A stretch of DNA of 64,000 nt from Macrophomina tecta (GCA_024180945.1 JAKSGN010000043.1:3100001-3164000); one strand, 5' to 3'; counted from the stretch's first letter, positions 45,916 through 56,841 are shown. Notes: a model not told the origin generated them from the letters alone. Numbers and translations are program-made.

Positions 45916-47394
45916 TTACACCATGTTCTCAGGTGCCCTCCTCGATGGCGGAACCGGACGCCTGTCAATGCTATGCCTGGTCGCAGTGCTCGCACTGGGG
46001 TATCCGTGAGCATGCCCGGCACCGTTCGAAGACGGCCCAGCCATAATGCCGCCCGCACCGCCAGGCCCAGCAAATCCTCCGACAGCACTAGCGTCGAAGG
46101 GAGCGCCGCCGTAGCTCGACCACGCCTCAGGTGCGCCCCAGCCGGCCTGGCGAGTCCACATGGCGTCGTGGAAGCCACCGAACAACTCGGAAGTAGGGCC
46201 GGCGCCGTAGGTGAAGGGGATGTCGCGGCGCAAGGGGATGTGGTTGAAGCGGAAGTCCCAGATGCTGGCGTAGAGCTACAGATGGTTCATGGTATGTCAG
46301 CATCTCTTTACTGCCGGACCGACCATCAGCCCGCTTACCATCCTGTAGCTTGTGAAGGCCATGAGGGTGCCGATGACGGCGCCAGCAAGCACGTCGTACC
46401 AGTTGTGGTACTCATCGATGGTCAAGGCCCCACCGATCAAGGTCGCACCCAGCAACGGAGCCATGACGGCGATCAGCTTCCAGAAAGCCGGGTGGTAGTT
46501 GGAAGCCAACTTGAGCTTGGCGTTGAGATACAGGGACAGGTAAACGAAGCCCGCAAAGGCTGCAGTGGTGTGGCCGGATGGGAAGGATTCGAGCGAGTCG
46601 TCGATCTGGTCGGGGTCGCCGGTGCAGATTGATCGATCATACATGATACCGCGCAGCCCATTTCCTGAATTGGTCCCGCTCAGCGGCACGGCTGGCTTGC
46701 AGACATCGAGCTGTGGGAAGGAGGGTCAGTCCGGCAGTGCCTCGAGTCCGGACACAGGGCAGACTCACGAAATGAGGTCTCAGGCCGCCAATGAGCCTTT
46801 TGAAGTCGTCTGTTAGCATCCTTGGTTTCGTGGGCAAGGACGACAGCGGGACTCACCACTTGAGGAAGACCTGGAAGACGGCGGCGGCGATGAGCGAGTA
46901 GAGCAGGCCAATGGTGGCGTTGTTGACGTCCCAGAAGCTGCGGATGCGAATCTGCATGATGAGGAAGACGGCGATGGGGACCAGGGCGGCAAGAAGGGCA
47001 GCAGCCCAGATGGGAATGATCTCGTTCCTGAGCGGATAGGCGAACTGCGGGTAGACGATCTCGCCGTTCTCGAAGTAGACAGGGAAGGAGCGCGAGGGGG
47101 CAGGCTTGGCCTCGTAGACTCCCAGGCCAATGGCGCCCATGCAGGCCATGGTGAGGATGTCGGGCCTGATCCGAGGTCAGTCGTCGCTTGGTGCGAGGGG
47201 GAAGACGGGATCAGCGCTCACCAGGTGACCTTCAACCACTGGCCGAACGGGGGCCTCCTGTTCAGCGAGCCATCAGTGGACCAGGCGTGCTTCTTTGAAT
47301 GGTGAGCGTGGCTGTTCGGCGCAGCGGCGGCGGTGCTGGCGGTGCCATTGTCCGCTGTCTGTGCGGTCGTTGGGCGACGGTTGAAGAAGCCCAT
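45916..47394 (-). CDS. PAP2-family lipid phosphate phosphatase (DPP1/LPP-like)
   Basis: Integral membrane phosphatase removing phosphate from phosphatidate, lysophosphatidate or diacylglycerol pyrophosphate. Five exons: 47394-47222, 47165-46857, 46796-46769, 46710-46339 and 46275-45916; 413 residues. About six hydrophobic segments. Motif 1 is KWLIGGLRP (K-x6-RP, split by an intron after W). Motif 2 is FPSGH. Motif 3 is reduced to LTIDEYHNWYD: the His and Asp are present, but the usual Arg six residues before the His is Leu. The 28-nt third exon is easily missed; its acceptor AAAAG was chosen because upstream AGs create a stop. The C-terminal ~100 residues are Gly/Pro-rich. The ATG at 47394 opens MGFFNRRP. 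Confidence 0.9.
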
Positions 47395-48609
47395 GGTGAG
47401 GACGCGGTAGATCTGCGAGCGGAAGAACTTCTGGGATGAGGCTGGAGGAGTATAAGGCGGGCACGGCTCTAAGCTGAGCCGGCTCGAGGCAAGAGCAACG
47501 ACACGGGTGACGGGGCCGGGGATGGGCGAGAAAGGCTGTCGAGCAGAGGGTACACTCGAGCTGACAGGAGGGCTTTGTATAGCGACGGCGGTCAAAACAG
47601 GGCCAGGTACGTTGACGCGTGCCTCTGCGCAAACCTTGGCTGGAGCTTGTTGTAGCTTGTTTCTGGGGCGCGTTGCATGACGCCATTTGCCTGTAAGCCC
47701 GCCCTCTGATTTGCCGCAGACCCGGTCACGTGCCTTGGTGTTCGCGCCGGACTGCTACCACTCCGGCTCGGACGGCTTCCCGCAGCACGCATCGACCACG
47801 CAACTCGCATTCGTCCAGATCTGGCGTGGTATGGACGGATGCCGAAAGAGGCCCGTGTCGCTCCGGCCAAGCTGGAGATGACGGCGCCACCATGGCACTG
47901 TCATCCTACTTGTTGGCCGCAGCGCCGCACAGCATCGGGTGCGCTTGAATCATAGGCCGGGGAGCGTATAGGCACGAATCGCCGTTCATGCAGGTGTCAG
48001 CCTCTGCTCCACTGTTTCGCGCCCGTTCCTGACATGACACGCGCCGGCCCGCGCTGGAGCCCCGAGGCTAGCAACGAACACTCGCTCTTCATCTCTCTCC
48101 CTCCCGCTCTGCGTCTCGCTCTCTCCCCCGTCCTCCACGGCGCAACGCGCGTCGGCCGTCACGTCACCGCTCGCCTATTGCCCAGCTACTTCAGCGCGCC
48201 ATCTCCATCCAGCGCACCCTCCGACGCATCTGTTCTCTGCTCGCTCGCTTGTATATGCTCATTGCCGTACTGGCCCGCGGCTCGTGCAGGACACGCCGCC
48301 CGCCATTGGCTTAACTGCCACCACCCCCCTGACTATCACGCCTCGTTCCGCCGACATGTCCGACAAGCCCGGCCAGCGTGCCGTCGCATGCTGATCCTAA
48401 TGGCCGCACCGCGCCTTGCTCCATGCTTGGCCAAACAAACACAACGCCTACTTTGCCCGCTTTAGGCAGGCGTGTTCGGCCCAGTCCCAGTTTCTCGCCT
48501 GCTGGCATTGGCATTCGGGATGTGCCCGTAGTATAAGAGCTGTCGTCCATCGAGCCCTGGCTCTACCAGCTCCTCCAGGCGATCCGCAGCCAGCAACTCC
48601 AACACCACA
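47395..48609. other. Divergent promoter region
   Basis: About 1.2 kb between the lipid phosphatase (-) and the secreted EEP protein (+). A TATAAG at 48532-48537 and a C/T-rich leader precede the plus-strand gene. No other gene recognised. Confidence 0.45.
48532..48537 (+). promoter_or_regulatory. TATA box of the secreted EEP-jacalin gene
   Basis: TATAAG in the context GTAGTATAAGAGC, 73 nt before the ATG at 48610 and followed by a CA-rich leader ending CACCACA. Confidence 0.45.
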
Positions 48610-50057
48610 ATGGCGCGCTCCAAGTCAATTGCCATCCTGGCCTCAGCCGTCCCTGCCGTCCTTGGCGCCACGAGCGGCTCCCTCACCGCTCTGTCCATGA
48701 ACGTCGCTGGCCTGCCAGAGATTCTGCAGAGCAACGACGTACCCGGTGACAAGACGGCAAACACGCAAACCATCGGATCAAAGTTTGCAGAGTACGGCTA
48801 CGATATCATTCACGTGCAGGAAGACTTCAATTATCACGCAACCCTGTACAAATACGACACCCATCCTTACCGGACTGCCACCAGCGGCGGTGTGCCTTTC
48901 GGATCCGGCTTGAACACGCTGTCCAACTTCGACTGGATCAACTTCGCCCGAGTCAAGTGGGGCACCTGCTCCAATGCCTCTGGCGCCGACTGCTTGACCC
49001 CCAAGGGCTTCACCTTCATGCGCGTCAAGGTTGATAGCGGCGTTTGGGTTGATGTGTACAATCTGCACGCCGATGCTGGGTATGTGAAAGTCGCTCGCAG
49101 CAATGGAAATCCTTAGAGCTGTGCTACAGAAGGAACGATGCGCGTTCTCTTCCCAGGCGCAGTTTATTCTTGCACAACGGGCCCCCGAAGCCATCCCAAC
49201 TGACATTTCTCAGGACCGAAGACGGCGACGAGGCCGCCCGCACCTCCAACATCCAGCAGGTTGCTGACTATATCGACGCCTGGTCCGTCGGGAACGCCGT
49301 CCTCGTCTTCGGCGACACTAACTCACGCTACACTCGCGTTGCCGACAACATCGCCATTTTTACGAGCCAAAACGGCCTCACAGATGCCTGGGTCGAGCTC
49401 GAGCATGCCGGCACACCGCCCAGCACCGAACTGCTGTGCGAGAACCCCAGCACCACCGACGCCTGTGAGACTGTCGACAAGCTCTTCTACCGCGGCTCCA
49501 AGCTGCTTACCCTTGCCGCCACCGATTTCCGCTACGACTCGAAGAACTTCCTCCAGTCCAACGGGTCCATCCTATCGGACCACAACCCTATCCTTACCAC
49601 CTTCGACTGGAGCGTGTCTTCGTCCCTCCGCCAGTCCGATTTCTGGGGTGGCCCCCACGGCGATTGGTTCTCGGATGTGCCGTCCCTGCCCTCTTCTCCT
49701 TCCCCGGCCGGTGCGACCATCACCATCCGCGGCGCCGAGCGCGTCGACAGCGTCGGTATTGCTCTGCCAGATGGAACTACTTTCAAACATGGTGGTACGG
49801 GCGGCACGCAGACTAGCCTTGCCCTTGCGAGTGACGAGTACGTCAACAGCGTCTATTTGTGCCAGGACAAGTACAACGATCACACCAGGATCTTCTACTT
49901 CAAGGCCACTACGAGCCGCGGACAGACTGTCAGCACCGGTGCTGAGACCAGTGATTGCGTGACCTATGATGCACCAAGTGGCTTCGGCTTAGTGGGATAT
50001 GTGGGACAGGGCGGTGACGAAGTGGACCAGTTGGCCTTGATTTGGGGAAGCGTGTAA
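48610..50057 (+). CDS. Secreted endonuclease/exonuclease/phosphatase-family enzyme with C-terminal jacalin-like lectin domain
   Basis: Exons 48610-49079 and 49214-50057 with a 134-nt intron; 437 residues. A signal peptide covers about residues 1-20. The EEP fold covers about 25-320, with its catalytic series in order: the Asn of NVAGLPE, Glu of IHVQEDF, His of VYNLHADAG, VFGDTNSRY and LSDHNPILT. The family includes Mg-dependent phosphodiesterases such as neutral sphingomyelinase and inositol phosphatases; the substrate here is not determinable. From about 330, DFWGGPHGDWFSD, ITIRGAERVDSVGI, GGTGGTQTSLAL and the ending VGYVGQGGDEVDQLALIWG fit a beta-prism jacalin lectin, implying carbohydrate targeting. 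Extracellular action is likely. Confidence 0.88.
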
Positions 50058-50994
50058 GCATGGTTGAAAGATGTATCTTGGTAATGACCTGTCGAGATCT
50101 TAGACTGTGAATACGTCCTCGATCTGATATTAATAAATCCACGAGCGTGGAGCTGCTGTGGCCTGTTATCATGGCCGCTAACGAGCCTGGATGCCAGAGC
50201 AAGGCAGCACCAAGGGCAAGCGTCTTTTTCTGCCCCTAATGACCGTCACCAATCACCTGCCACACGTGAAACAGGAAAGATCGAAATGTCATGAAAGGTA
50301 GCAACCATGCGCGTCAGACACGTAGACTCCTGCTAACAGTAATGCTGTGTACCTCTTGTTCCCCCCACCGCTCCCCCCAAAAAAGAGAAGAAAAGAAAAG
50401 AAGTACTCATTCCATTGATCTCGTTGCAGTGAAGTCTCTTCCAGAAGTATTACAGCGGTACCCGTACATACACGCGTGGGTGCTCAAGAATCCATCCTAG
50501 CGTACATTTTACGAATTTCTCTGAGCGTCTATGTCCGAGCGAATGCTTCGGCTCCGACGACCGGGTAGGTTGCATTGACCTTGTGCCGTCGAGAACACTT
50601 GCCTAACGTTGCAATAAAGTTCTGGCGCGGATCAACTCCAATCGTCGAGCGGAACAGAAAACTGCCGGAGCTAAGGGTTGCGGCAAGGCGTGACGGACCC
50701 AGCGATAATGGTATGGTACGCTTGTGCTTAAGGTACTTTGCCGTATCCGTATGGTTGTGCCAATCAACGTGCGGGTTGGACTAGGCACTCTGATCGCGTC
50801 GTGGCCCCTGAGAGCAGAACCGTACGGCGGAGGTGCAGAAGCCAGCGGTCTACCACGGACTAGTATTGCAAATAGCTGATGAAGCAGTCGTCCTGCAGCA
50901 GCAGCTGACAAAAGCCTCTAATTCTTCGACCATCTCGTTCCAGCGCCCTGAATCCACCCCATCATCGGTGCGTCGCCGATCATTGGGCAGAAAC
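50058..50994. other. Intergenic region between two plus-strand genes
   Basis: About 940 nt with the 3' UTR of the EEP-jacalin gene and the promoter of the LURP-one-like gene. An AAAAGAGAAGAAAAGAAAAG purine run occurs near 50380. No gene seen. Confidence 0.45.
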
Positions 50995-51645
50995 ATGGCC
51001 GTCACGCAGCTCGCACCGGCGCCGAGGCCAATCGGCATCTTCCAAAAGTCCGTTACCCTTCGCTCGGAAACGCTCGTCCTGAAAGAGAAAGTCTTCTCAC
51101 TCTCCGAGGACTCCTTTGAAGTGAAGAAGGCTGACGGCGGCCCACCGTTGTTCCAAATCAAAGGCGAAGCGTTCTCGCTGTCCGGACGGAAGCACCTTCT
51201 CAATTCCGACGGCGCTCCCCTTTCCGACATTCGCAAGGGGCACTTTACGCTCCACAAGACCTTCTACGGCGAAGACGAAGCTGGGAATCGCCTGCTCGAG
51301 GTACGGAAAAAGTTTCAACGTGAGTTTATCCACCGGGGCTGTCGTATGCCGGGAAGAGGGACTGAAGCCGAAGCGGTCGTTGGATCGAAGGCTATCTGTT
51401 CTCTCGTTTCAGTTACAGGTGCAGAAGAGGAGCTCATCACGGAGGGTGACTTTTTCGACTCGCGCGCGGAAATTTCCACAAAGGAAGGTCTCGTTGTGGC
51501 GTTAGTGGACCGGAAGTGCTTCAATGCACGAGAGTTTGTAGGAGGGCAGCAGACCTACGGTGTAACAGTGGCCCTCAACGTAGACATGTCTATTATAACA
51601 GCCATGCGTGTTTGCTTGGATGAGCTGAGGAATGAAGGCCAATGA
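50995..51645 (+). CDS. LURP-one-related (LOR, tubby C-terminal-like) protein
   Basis: About 200 residues. Exons 50995-51319 and 51368-51645 around a 48-nt GT-AG intron. The LOR beta-barrel is evident: ETLVLKEKVFSLSEDSFEV, FQIKGEAFSLSGRKHL, EVRKKFQ, then VVGSKAICSLVSV, EGDFFDSRAEI, VALVDRKCFNAREFVGGQQT and GVTVALNVDMSII. Members are small soluble barrels related to phospholipid scramblases; function in fungi is unknown. The intron length is a multiple of three with no internal stop, so the unspliced frame also reads through. The spliced version aligns better because the unspliced one inserts 16 residues in a strand. An alternative TTTCAG acceptor 45 nt later would delete a conserved strand. 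Confidence 0.8.
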   Translation: MAVTQLAPAPRPIGIFQKSVTLRSETLVLKEKVFSLSEDSFEVKKADGGPPLFQIKGEAFSLSGRKHLLNSDGAPLSDIRKGHFTLHKTFYGEDEAGNRLLEVRKKFQREFIHRGCRMPGRGTEAEAVVGSKAICSLVSVTGAEEELITEGDFFDSRAEISTKEGLVVALVDRKCFNAREFVGGQQTYGVTVALNVDMSIITAMRVCLDELRNEGQ

Positions 51646-51718
51646 AGGCGAAAATTCTAGGGACAGAGGAAGAGGGATTGAGGCAAAGCAATAATCCCGG
51701 TGTGGCTCCGGGACTGAA

Positions 51719-52590
51719 TCAAATGCAGCTGCAAACTATCCGTTCCTCTGTCGTGGAGTTACACGCGTGTTCGTCTACAACGCCGTCCTTCCCATCGCAT
51801 GCGGAAATGGCAACCTCGGTGATCGCACTCATCTCACAATCACGAGGGTACTTTCCCTGCAAATTCATGACCAGCTGCGGCCAGCAGAGCGAGGGCGCGA
51901 AGGAGGGTATGTTGGTCGCCGGTGCTGAAGCGACAATCCCGTCGTAAGCTGTCAGATAACGCTGGGCAAGCATAAGGCCTTGCCTGCCGCCCTGGGGGCA
52001 GCCACTCCACTATGAGTACTTGGGCGGGCGCCCGTAGAAATTTTCGATCAGGCTCTTCGCGATTATGGCCTGCCATTGATTAGCGCGATAGTCCTTGTGA
52101 ACGAAGCTTGAAATTCATGCGGCAGGATGGAGGTTACTTCATCGTGGAGTGCGACAGAACCGAAATTTTGCATAGCATGTAGATCAACGTTCCCGGGGCC
52201 CAGGGAGGCCTATTCCCCATAGCCATTTGGGTCGGTTGACACACCAGCGTCGGTGCTAACGGTCGCGTAGCCTTCGCCAATCGCCCCGGCCATGAGCATG
52301 TAGGAGAGAGCGAAGCGGCCGGCGACCGTGCCGCCTCCGCCCACAGCCTGTAGTCGATCATTCCACTCCAGGGGGAGCCATGCTTCGACGTGAATCTGAT
52401 CGTCGTGGCCGGGGTGCGTGTACGTGACGGTGACGTTGCAGAAGTCGATGCTATCCGCGTAGACGGCAGGATGGTTGAAGTTGTATGCTTCGCGAGCGTA
52501 CGAGGTGTAGTTGGTGACCAATTGGCTGGATAAGGAGAGGATCTTTGCGCCGAAGAGCAGAGCAATGAAAGGGAGGACGTGTTGTGCATC
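51719..52590 (-). pseudogene. Tannase/feruloyl esterase pseudogene
   Basis: A relic of a secreted alpha/beta-hydrolase that releases phenolic acids from plant material. Recognisable blocks in order: [115 protein letters not shown] and [21 protein letters not shown] 68-nt GT-AG intron after HDE keeps the frame. Damage: a TAG where Trp is expected after NGYGE, a second TAG where Tyr is expected after PPKYS, Pro in place of the nucleophile Ser (G-C-P-Q-G-G), loss of a clear start, and loss of roughly the C-terminal half, including the rest of the catalytic triad. Two stops plus the lost nucleophile make function very unlikely. Confidence 0.85.
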
Positions 52591-52932
52591 TTGGATCGTG
52601 GCTTCCAGAGTAAGGCGGGTCTAGAGTGGTCGAGGGTGTGTCTTGCGGGTTTTATATCTGGAGCCTTTTCGGTTGGCAGTTCCGAAAGGGTAAATTCGCG
52701 TACCCTTATACATTATGTGCCCATCAGCACAGCTCCGCCTCCCCAGCGGCACATGCACGGAGGTGGCCGCCGAGCCCACTTCCATGCCTCTTCTTACGCT
52801 ATAGGGGCTGATGACCTAGCGCTGCTCGCAGGCGGTGCTTTAGCCTGCTGCTGCTCCGTGTGACAAATGAATCATGACCTTTGCCTATTCGAGCAACATA
52901 ACAGATATAAATCTAGGTGCGATACAACTATC
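52591..52932. other. Short intergenic region
   Basis: About 340 nt between the tannase relic and the stop of the Zn2Cys6 gene. No signal seen. Confidence 0.4.
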
Positions 52933-54108
52933 TCATCTTTGCCCCGAGCAAAATGATGTTCCTCCGTAGCTGGTAACGGTGCCGACAAGTATAGGCGGTC
53001 CGAAACGATCCGCTTCGCCGCTCTTGCTGGAGCCTGCGCGCGCTTTCTCCGCCTTTCTGTTAACGTCGATCTGCTTAGCCTGCTCCATTGGCCATTTCAG
53101 CCAGTGTTGAAAATGGCCGTCGAGCAGTCCCCGAACGCCGTTGACAACATGATCAGCCCAGCCCCGCAGGAACCAAATGAACTCGAAGTTTTTGAGCAGA
53201 AGTGCAAAATGAGCCAGGATTATCAAGGAGAGAGGACGCCTCTCCTGTAGAAGAGCCGTGAAATCATCTTCCAGCTGGTAAGTCCAAATGAAGATGTTTT
53301 GATGGTCCGAATTCCCTTGGTACTCGCCGTTTACCCCGCCGTGTATTGCTTCGTAGCACATCCGAAGTTGGCAAAGAGCCTTCACATTCGTTGCAGCATC
53401 TGGCCCGCTTGATGACTGCATGAGATCCTGGAGATGGTCAAAGTGATCCATCCACTCAAGCCGGACTAACAACCAAGCCGTTGCGGCAGACTCAGTGGCC
53501 ATGGAGGCATGGTTGAGGGGACGGTCTCCTTTCGGACCGCTGGCAATCTTCTCTATACCAACCATGTCAACCACTGTTCGCAATCCCCTCAATAGAGAGA
53601 GCCATTTGGGAGGGCCATGCTCGCTGAAAAGATATTCCCCTGGCCGGGAGCCCCGAGCAAACGCATTCATGCATGCAGAGACGGCCGCAGTGTAAACAGC
53701 GTGGCAGTTTTGTTCGTCTAGTTGAGGTAACATTGCAGTAACTCCGGTCAAACCGAGTGCTGAGTAATGCGCCGCCAATGAGTGATAGTGCTGCCGTCTT
53801 TCCGGGGGCTGAAGGCGTGCAAAGTCCAAAGCGGCAAACTCATAGACAAGGTAAAGGACAAATGGATACGACAGGCCCAGCGTCGGTGCCTGTAGGCGAA
53901 GAGCATCATGGGTTGGTGGCTCAATGGCAGTGCCTTCGTACTCCCGAGTGAGGTAATGATGGAGCAGCCGTATCTCATCGGCATAGCCCGGCGAATCCGA
54001 GGGAGTAGAGTGCGCGGGCCGAGAAAGAGGTGTTGAGAGCGGGGAGGTAGAGCCTGTCCGGGAAGTGGACGAGCCATCTGTCGGAGGGGGAGCCGGCTGC
54101 TGCGCGTC
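52933..54108 (-). pseudogene. C-terminal part of a Zn2Cys6 regulator gene disrupted by the hAT element
   Basis: About 390 codons, open from the transposon edge to the stop at 52933. From DAQQPAPPPTDGSS the sequence passes a Ser/Pro linker into a helical effector domain (EIRLLHHYLTREYEG, LGLSYPFVLYLVYEFAALDF, LPQLDEQNCHAVYTAAVSAC, LLRGLRTVVDMVG) typical of the Upc2/sterol-uptake-control type of fungal C6 regulators. The reading frame is intact, so inactivation comes only from the insertion. The transposon end could supply an in-frame ATG (54147), but such a product would lack the DNA-binding domain. Confidence 0.85.
54101..54108. repeat. Target-site duplication, left copy
   Basis: TGCGCGTC, identical to the copy at 56834-56841. 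Eight bases is the diagnostic length for hAT insertion. Confidence 0.95.
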
Positions 54109-54129
54109 CAGACATCCCAATAATAAATA
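54109..54129 (+). repeat. Left terminal inverted repeat of the hAT element
   Basis: CAGACATCCCA, then A, then TAATAAATA. It matches the right end in 20 of 21 positions (A/G difference at position 12). Confidence 0.92.
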
Positions 54130-54161
54130 AATACATAATATTGACATATTCTTATGTATTC

Positions 54162-54216
54162 ATTGGCAGATCCTAATATTATTATCGATTGCTAAGCTTA
54201 TCAATAATTATTAATA
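54162..54216 (+). repeat. Left subterminal direct repeat of the hAT element
   Basis: Starts ATTGGCAG and continues through ATATTATTATC, AAGCTTA and a TTAATA end. A related copy in the same orientation lies at 56743-56800. It may bind transposase. Confidence 0.5.
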
Positions 54217-56504
54217 TAAAACTGAAGCGCCATGCATGTCGTCGTTGCCGCCAGCAATATCCATGACCTTACCATCTACTGCCACGTAGACTTTGCGGAC
54301 CAAGTCATTCTTCACCCAGTTGCTCAGGCATTGAAGCTTCTCGATAGTATCAGGCGAGAGCCGTGCCCTGTCCCAAGAAATTGTCCGCCTTGCGCAAGAG
54401 AATACCCGTTCCGGATCGTCGGACATCGCCGGCACACTTAGTATGTCAATGGCCAATTGGTGTAAACGTGGATACTCAATCCTCTGTTCTTCTCGACACC
54501 ACCATTCAAGCGGTGTTTTGGTCGTCATAGGTCTTGGCGGAGAATTGACGAATTTTTCGAATTCATCCTCATCTCCGGGTTCATCCAAGACACTCATTGA
54601 CTGCTTGATACGCTCGTACGGTGTTACTTCCCGTCGTTCGTCGTTCAGCCGAGCCGCGGACTCCGACGGGAGTGGCCGGTCCTTGTACTTCGCCCAATGC
54701 TGCCGTGCACCAGCAATAGCGGTCTGCCTCCATTCCTCTGCCCAGTGGCGGTCAAGGTACCTCCGGCGCTTTTCTGGATGGAGCAATAATGCCGTGGCAT
54801 ATATTGGGTTTCTGTCACTCTCTTCATAATACTTCGAGAGAACCCACCAACCCATGTGAATGGAATGAACCATACGCGCGTTGCTGGCGTATTTGCCCTG
54901 CTTTAACATCAGTCCAGGTCTGGTAATCGATCGAGCCGTCCATGGCTTACCTTGGCATTCTCAAACTGCATGAAAAGAATATCCATATTCTCTAGCACCT
55001 GATCTATTGATGCCCACTCCATTTGCTGCTCCAAGGTCGCTTGGTAAAACGGCTGCAAGAACTCGTGAGTCATTTTGAGTACTTGCCAATCATCATGTGT
55101 GAGGATGTCGTCTTCCAGCTCGTTGTGGTATTGGTTGAGGAATATTGACAATGGACCCTCTTGGCTGATAGCCGCATCAAGCAACTTGAACCATGAGTTC
55201 CAACGGGTGATATTGTCAATTCCAAGCGCCTTTTCTGCAATGTCATCCCATGCATCGTTGCGCACTGTGGAATTACGGATGAACACCGCAATGTTGTGGA
55301 GTTTACCCATTGGGCCGATGCTCCGCCAGCCGGCAGTGTCATGGCGTTTCTTGCGCCTGTCGTGACTCTTGTGACAAGTGTTCGACTGAATTTGGTCGTG
55401 TAACGCGTCCGCAACTGTTACATCATTTACCTCGTGTTGCGCCTGCGCAATTGCGGCCTGCAGAGCGTCCTCACTAGTTGCAAAGAGAAAGGCTTGAAGG
55501 GACAAGTTAATGATGTGGCCGGCACACCGCGTTCGAGAGGACACTGGGTCAAGTGTAAGGCCGTACTCTTGCGACAGCTCAACAGCAAGTTGGCGGAGAC
55601 AGGTGTCATTCTTTGCGTCATTGTCCCCAGTGAAGTAGCCGATTCGGGGCGCTAAGTGGTACTGTCGGATAATCGTCATCAAGTGAGGTGCCATAGCCGT
55701 GCCGGCGTGAGAGCGGCGGAGGTTTGGTAGCCCTAGCAATGCTTTCCGAGGTTTGTAGGCCTCGTCAACCCATTTGGCGTGAACAGCGATATAGGCCTTC
55801 CGCTGAGGAGAAGACCATACGTCCATAGCAATGTGTACGAGGCTCCGGGCACGTTCTAGCCATTCCTTTACGGATTGTTGATGCGCATCGTAGGCCCTAT
55901 CCAAGTCCGCCGCAACTGTGCTACCGGAATCAGTTAGGAACTCTTCAACGGCAGGGTTTATCGCGGCCAGAAGTGCCTGGTATTCCGGCCAGGTTACGAA
56001 GTTTAGCGGTAAATGTTTATGTGCGGATAGCAACATCTGTGCCTCTCGAAAGGCATCGACATTGATTACACTCCGTAGAGTGTTCATCTCATTCTCCCTG
56101 ACTTGCTGCAGCCGCTTGCCGGTTGTTCTTGCGAAGGCATTTTCGATGGCTAGTTGGCGCCTGTTTTGAGATTTTGAATCCTCTCGAACAAGTATGTGAT
56201 GAGCCTTCTCGAGATGATAGCGGGCGTTGCCAGATATGTGGGTTGACCAGGATGGATTGCGACAACGCGTGCAGTAGTGAAGTAATTTCCCGCTCATAGT
56301 ACGTGGCTCGTCGCCTTGAGCTTCTCGAAAGTGATCCCATGTTGATGTGGCTCTCAGTTTCCGTCTCTTGACCGTATGCTGAGCTGACGATGCCTCGGGT
56401 TCTGACAGTGTGCTGGCAACTTGTGAGGCACTGTCAGAGGGTACCACGGAGGAAGAACTTGACGGGGCATTGGATTGGGGCAGTGAGGATATGTTGACGT
56501 CCAT
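54211..56504 (-). CDS. hAT family transposase
   Basis: Exons 56504-54951 and 54897-54211 with a 53-nt intron; 746 residues. An N-terminal BED-type zinc finger (TWDHFREAQGDEP, YCTRCRN, HLEKAHH) is at about 50-105. The RNase H-like core includes HIAMDVWSSPQRKAYIAVHA and IGYFTGDNDAKNDTCLRQLA, supplying the two expected catalytic Asp residues, and RCAGHIINLSLQAFL (the C-x2-H motif). The C-terminal hAT dimerisation region is YPRLHQLAIDILSVPAMSDD, PERVFS, RARLSPDTIEKLQCLSNW. No stop or frameshift was seen. The second exon could start at AAAG three bases earlier, adding Gln. It moves DNA by cut and paste and makes 8-bp target duplications. Confidence 0.93.
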
Positions 56505-56742
56505 TGTCGTGTGTAGAGATATGTCGCTGATGTATTACGAACTGCGTACTTGCAACGTGACGGGTATGGCGAGGCAGCAGTTTCGGTTGCTAGGAGTTAC
56601 AAACATTGGAGTTCACCTCCTATCTAGAGGCCTGATAAGCAGTAATATGCGTACAAGACTGCAATTTAATCTGAAACACTCTGGGGGAATTGGCGCTGGA
56701 AAATAGTGGGCCTATATTATTAATAGTTAACAATATATATTT

Positions 56743-56800
56743 ATTGGCAGCGTCTATATTATTATCCTTATGGAAAAGCTTAACAATAAATATGCCCTTA
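56743..56800 (+). repeat. Right subterminal direct repeat of the hAT element
   Basis: ATTGGCAG, TATATTATTATCC, AAGCTTAACAATAA and CTTAATA. Same order and orientation as the repeat at 54162-54216, with clear divergence. Confidence 0.5.
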
Positions 56801-56812
56801 ATAATAAATATA

Positions 56813-56833
56813 TATTTATTACTGGGATGTCTG
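56813..56833 (-). repeat. Right terminal inverted repeat of the hAT element
   Basis: Read on the minus strand: CAGACATCCCA, then G, then TAATAAATA. Confidence 0.92.
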
Positions 56834-56841
56834 TGCGCGTC
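56834..56841. repeat. Target-site duplication, right copy
   Basis: TGCGCGTC, exact copy of 54101-54108. Confidence 0.95.

Larger units (their letters stand above)
54109..56833 (-). mobile_element. Complete hAT-superfamily DNA transposon, 2,725 bp
   Basis: Bounded by terminal inverted repeats beginning CAGACATCCCA and flanked by identical 8-bp duplications of TGCGCGTC. It encodes one full-length transposase on the minus strand, the same orientation as the gene it interrupts. The terminal ~100-200 bp are strongly AT-rich and include related direct repeats near each end. Intact ends, perfect duplication and an open transposase indicate a recent insertion and possible autonomy. Confidence 0.95.

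Noticed and set aside
51719..52590. A frameshift in the tannase relic near 52070
   Set aside because: A 68-nt GT-AG intron after the HDE block restores the frame exactly, so only the stops, the Ser loss and the truncation are counted as damage.
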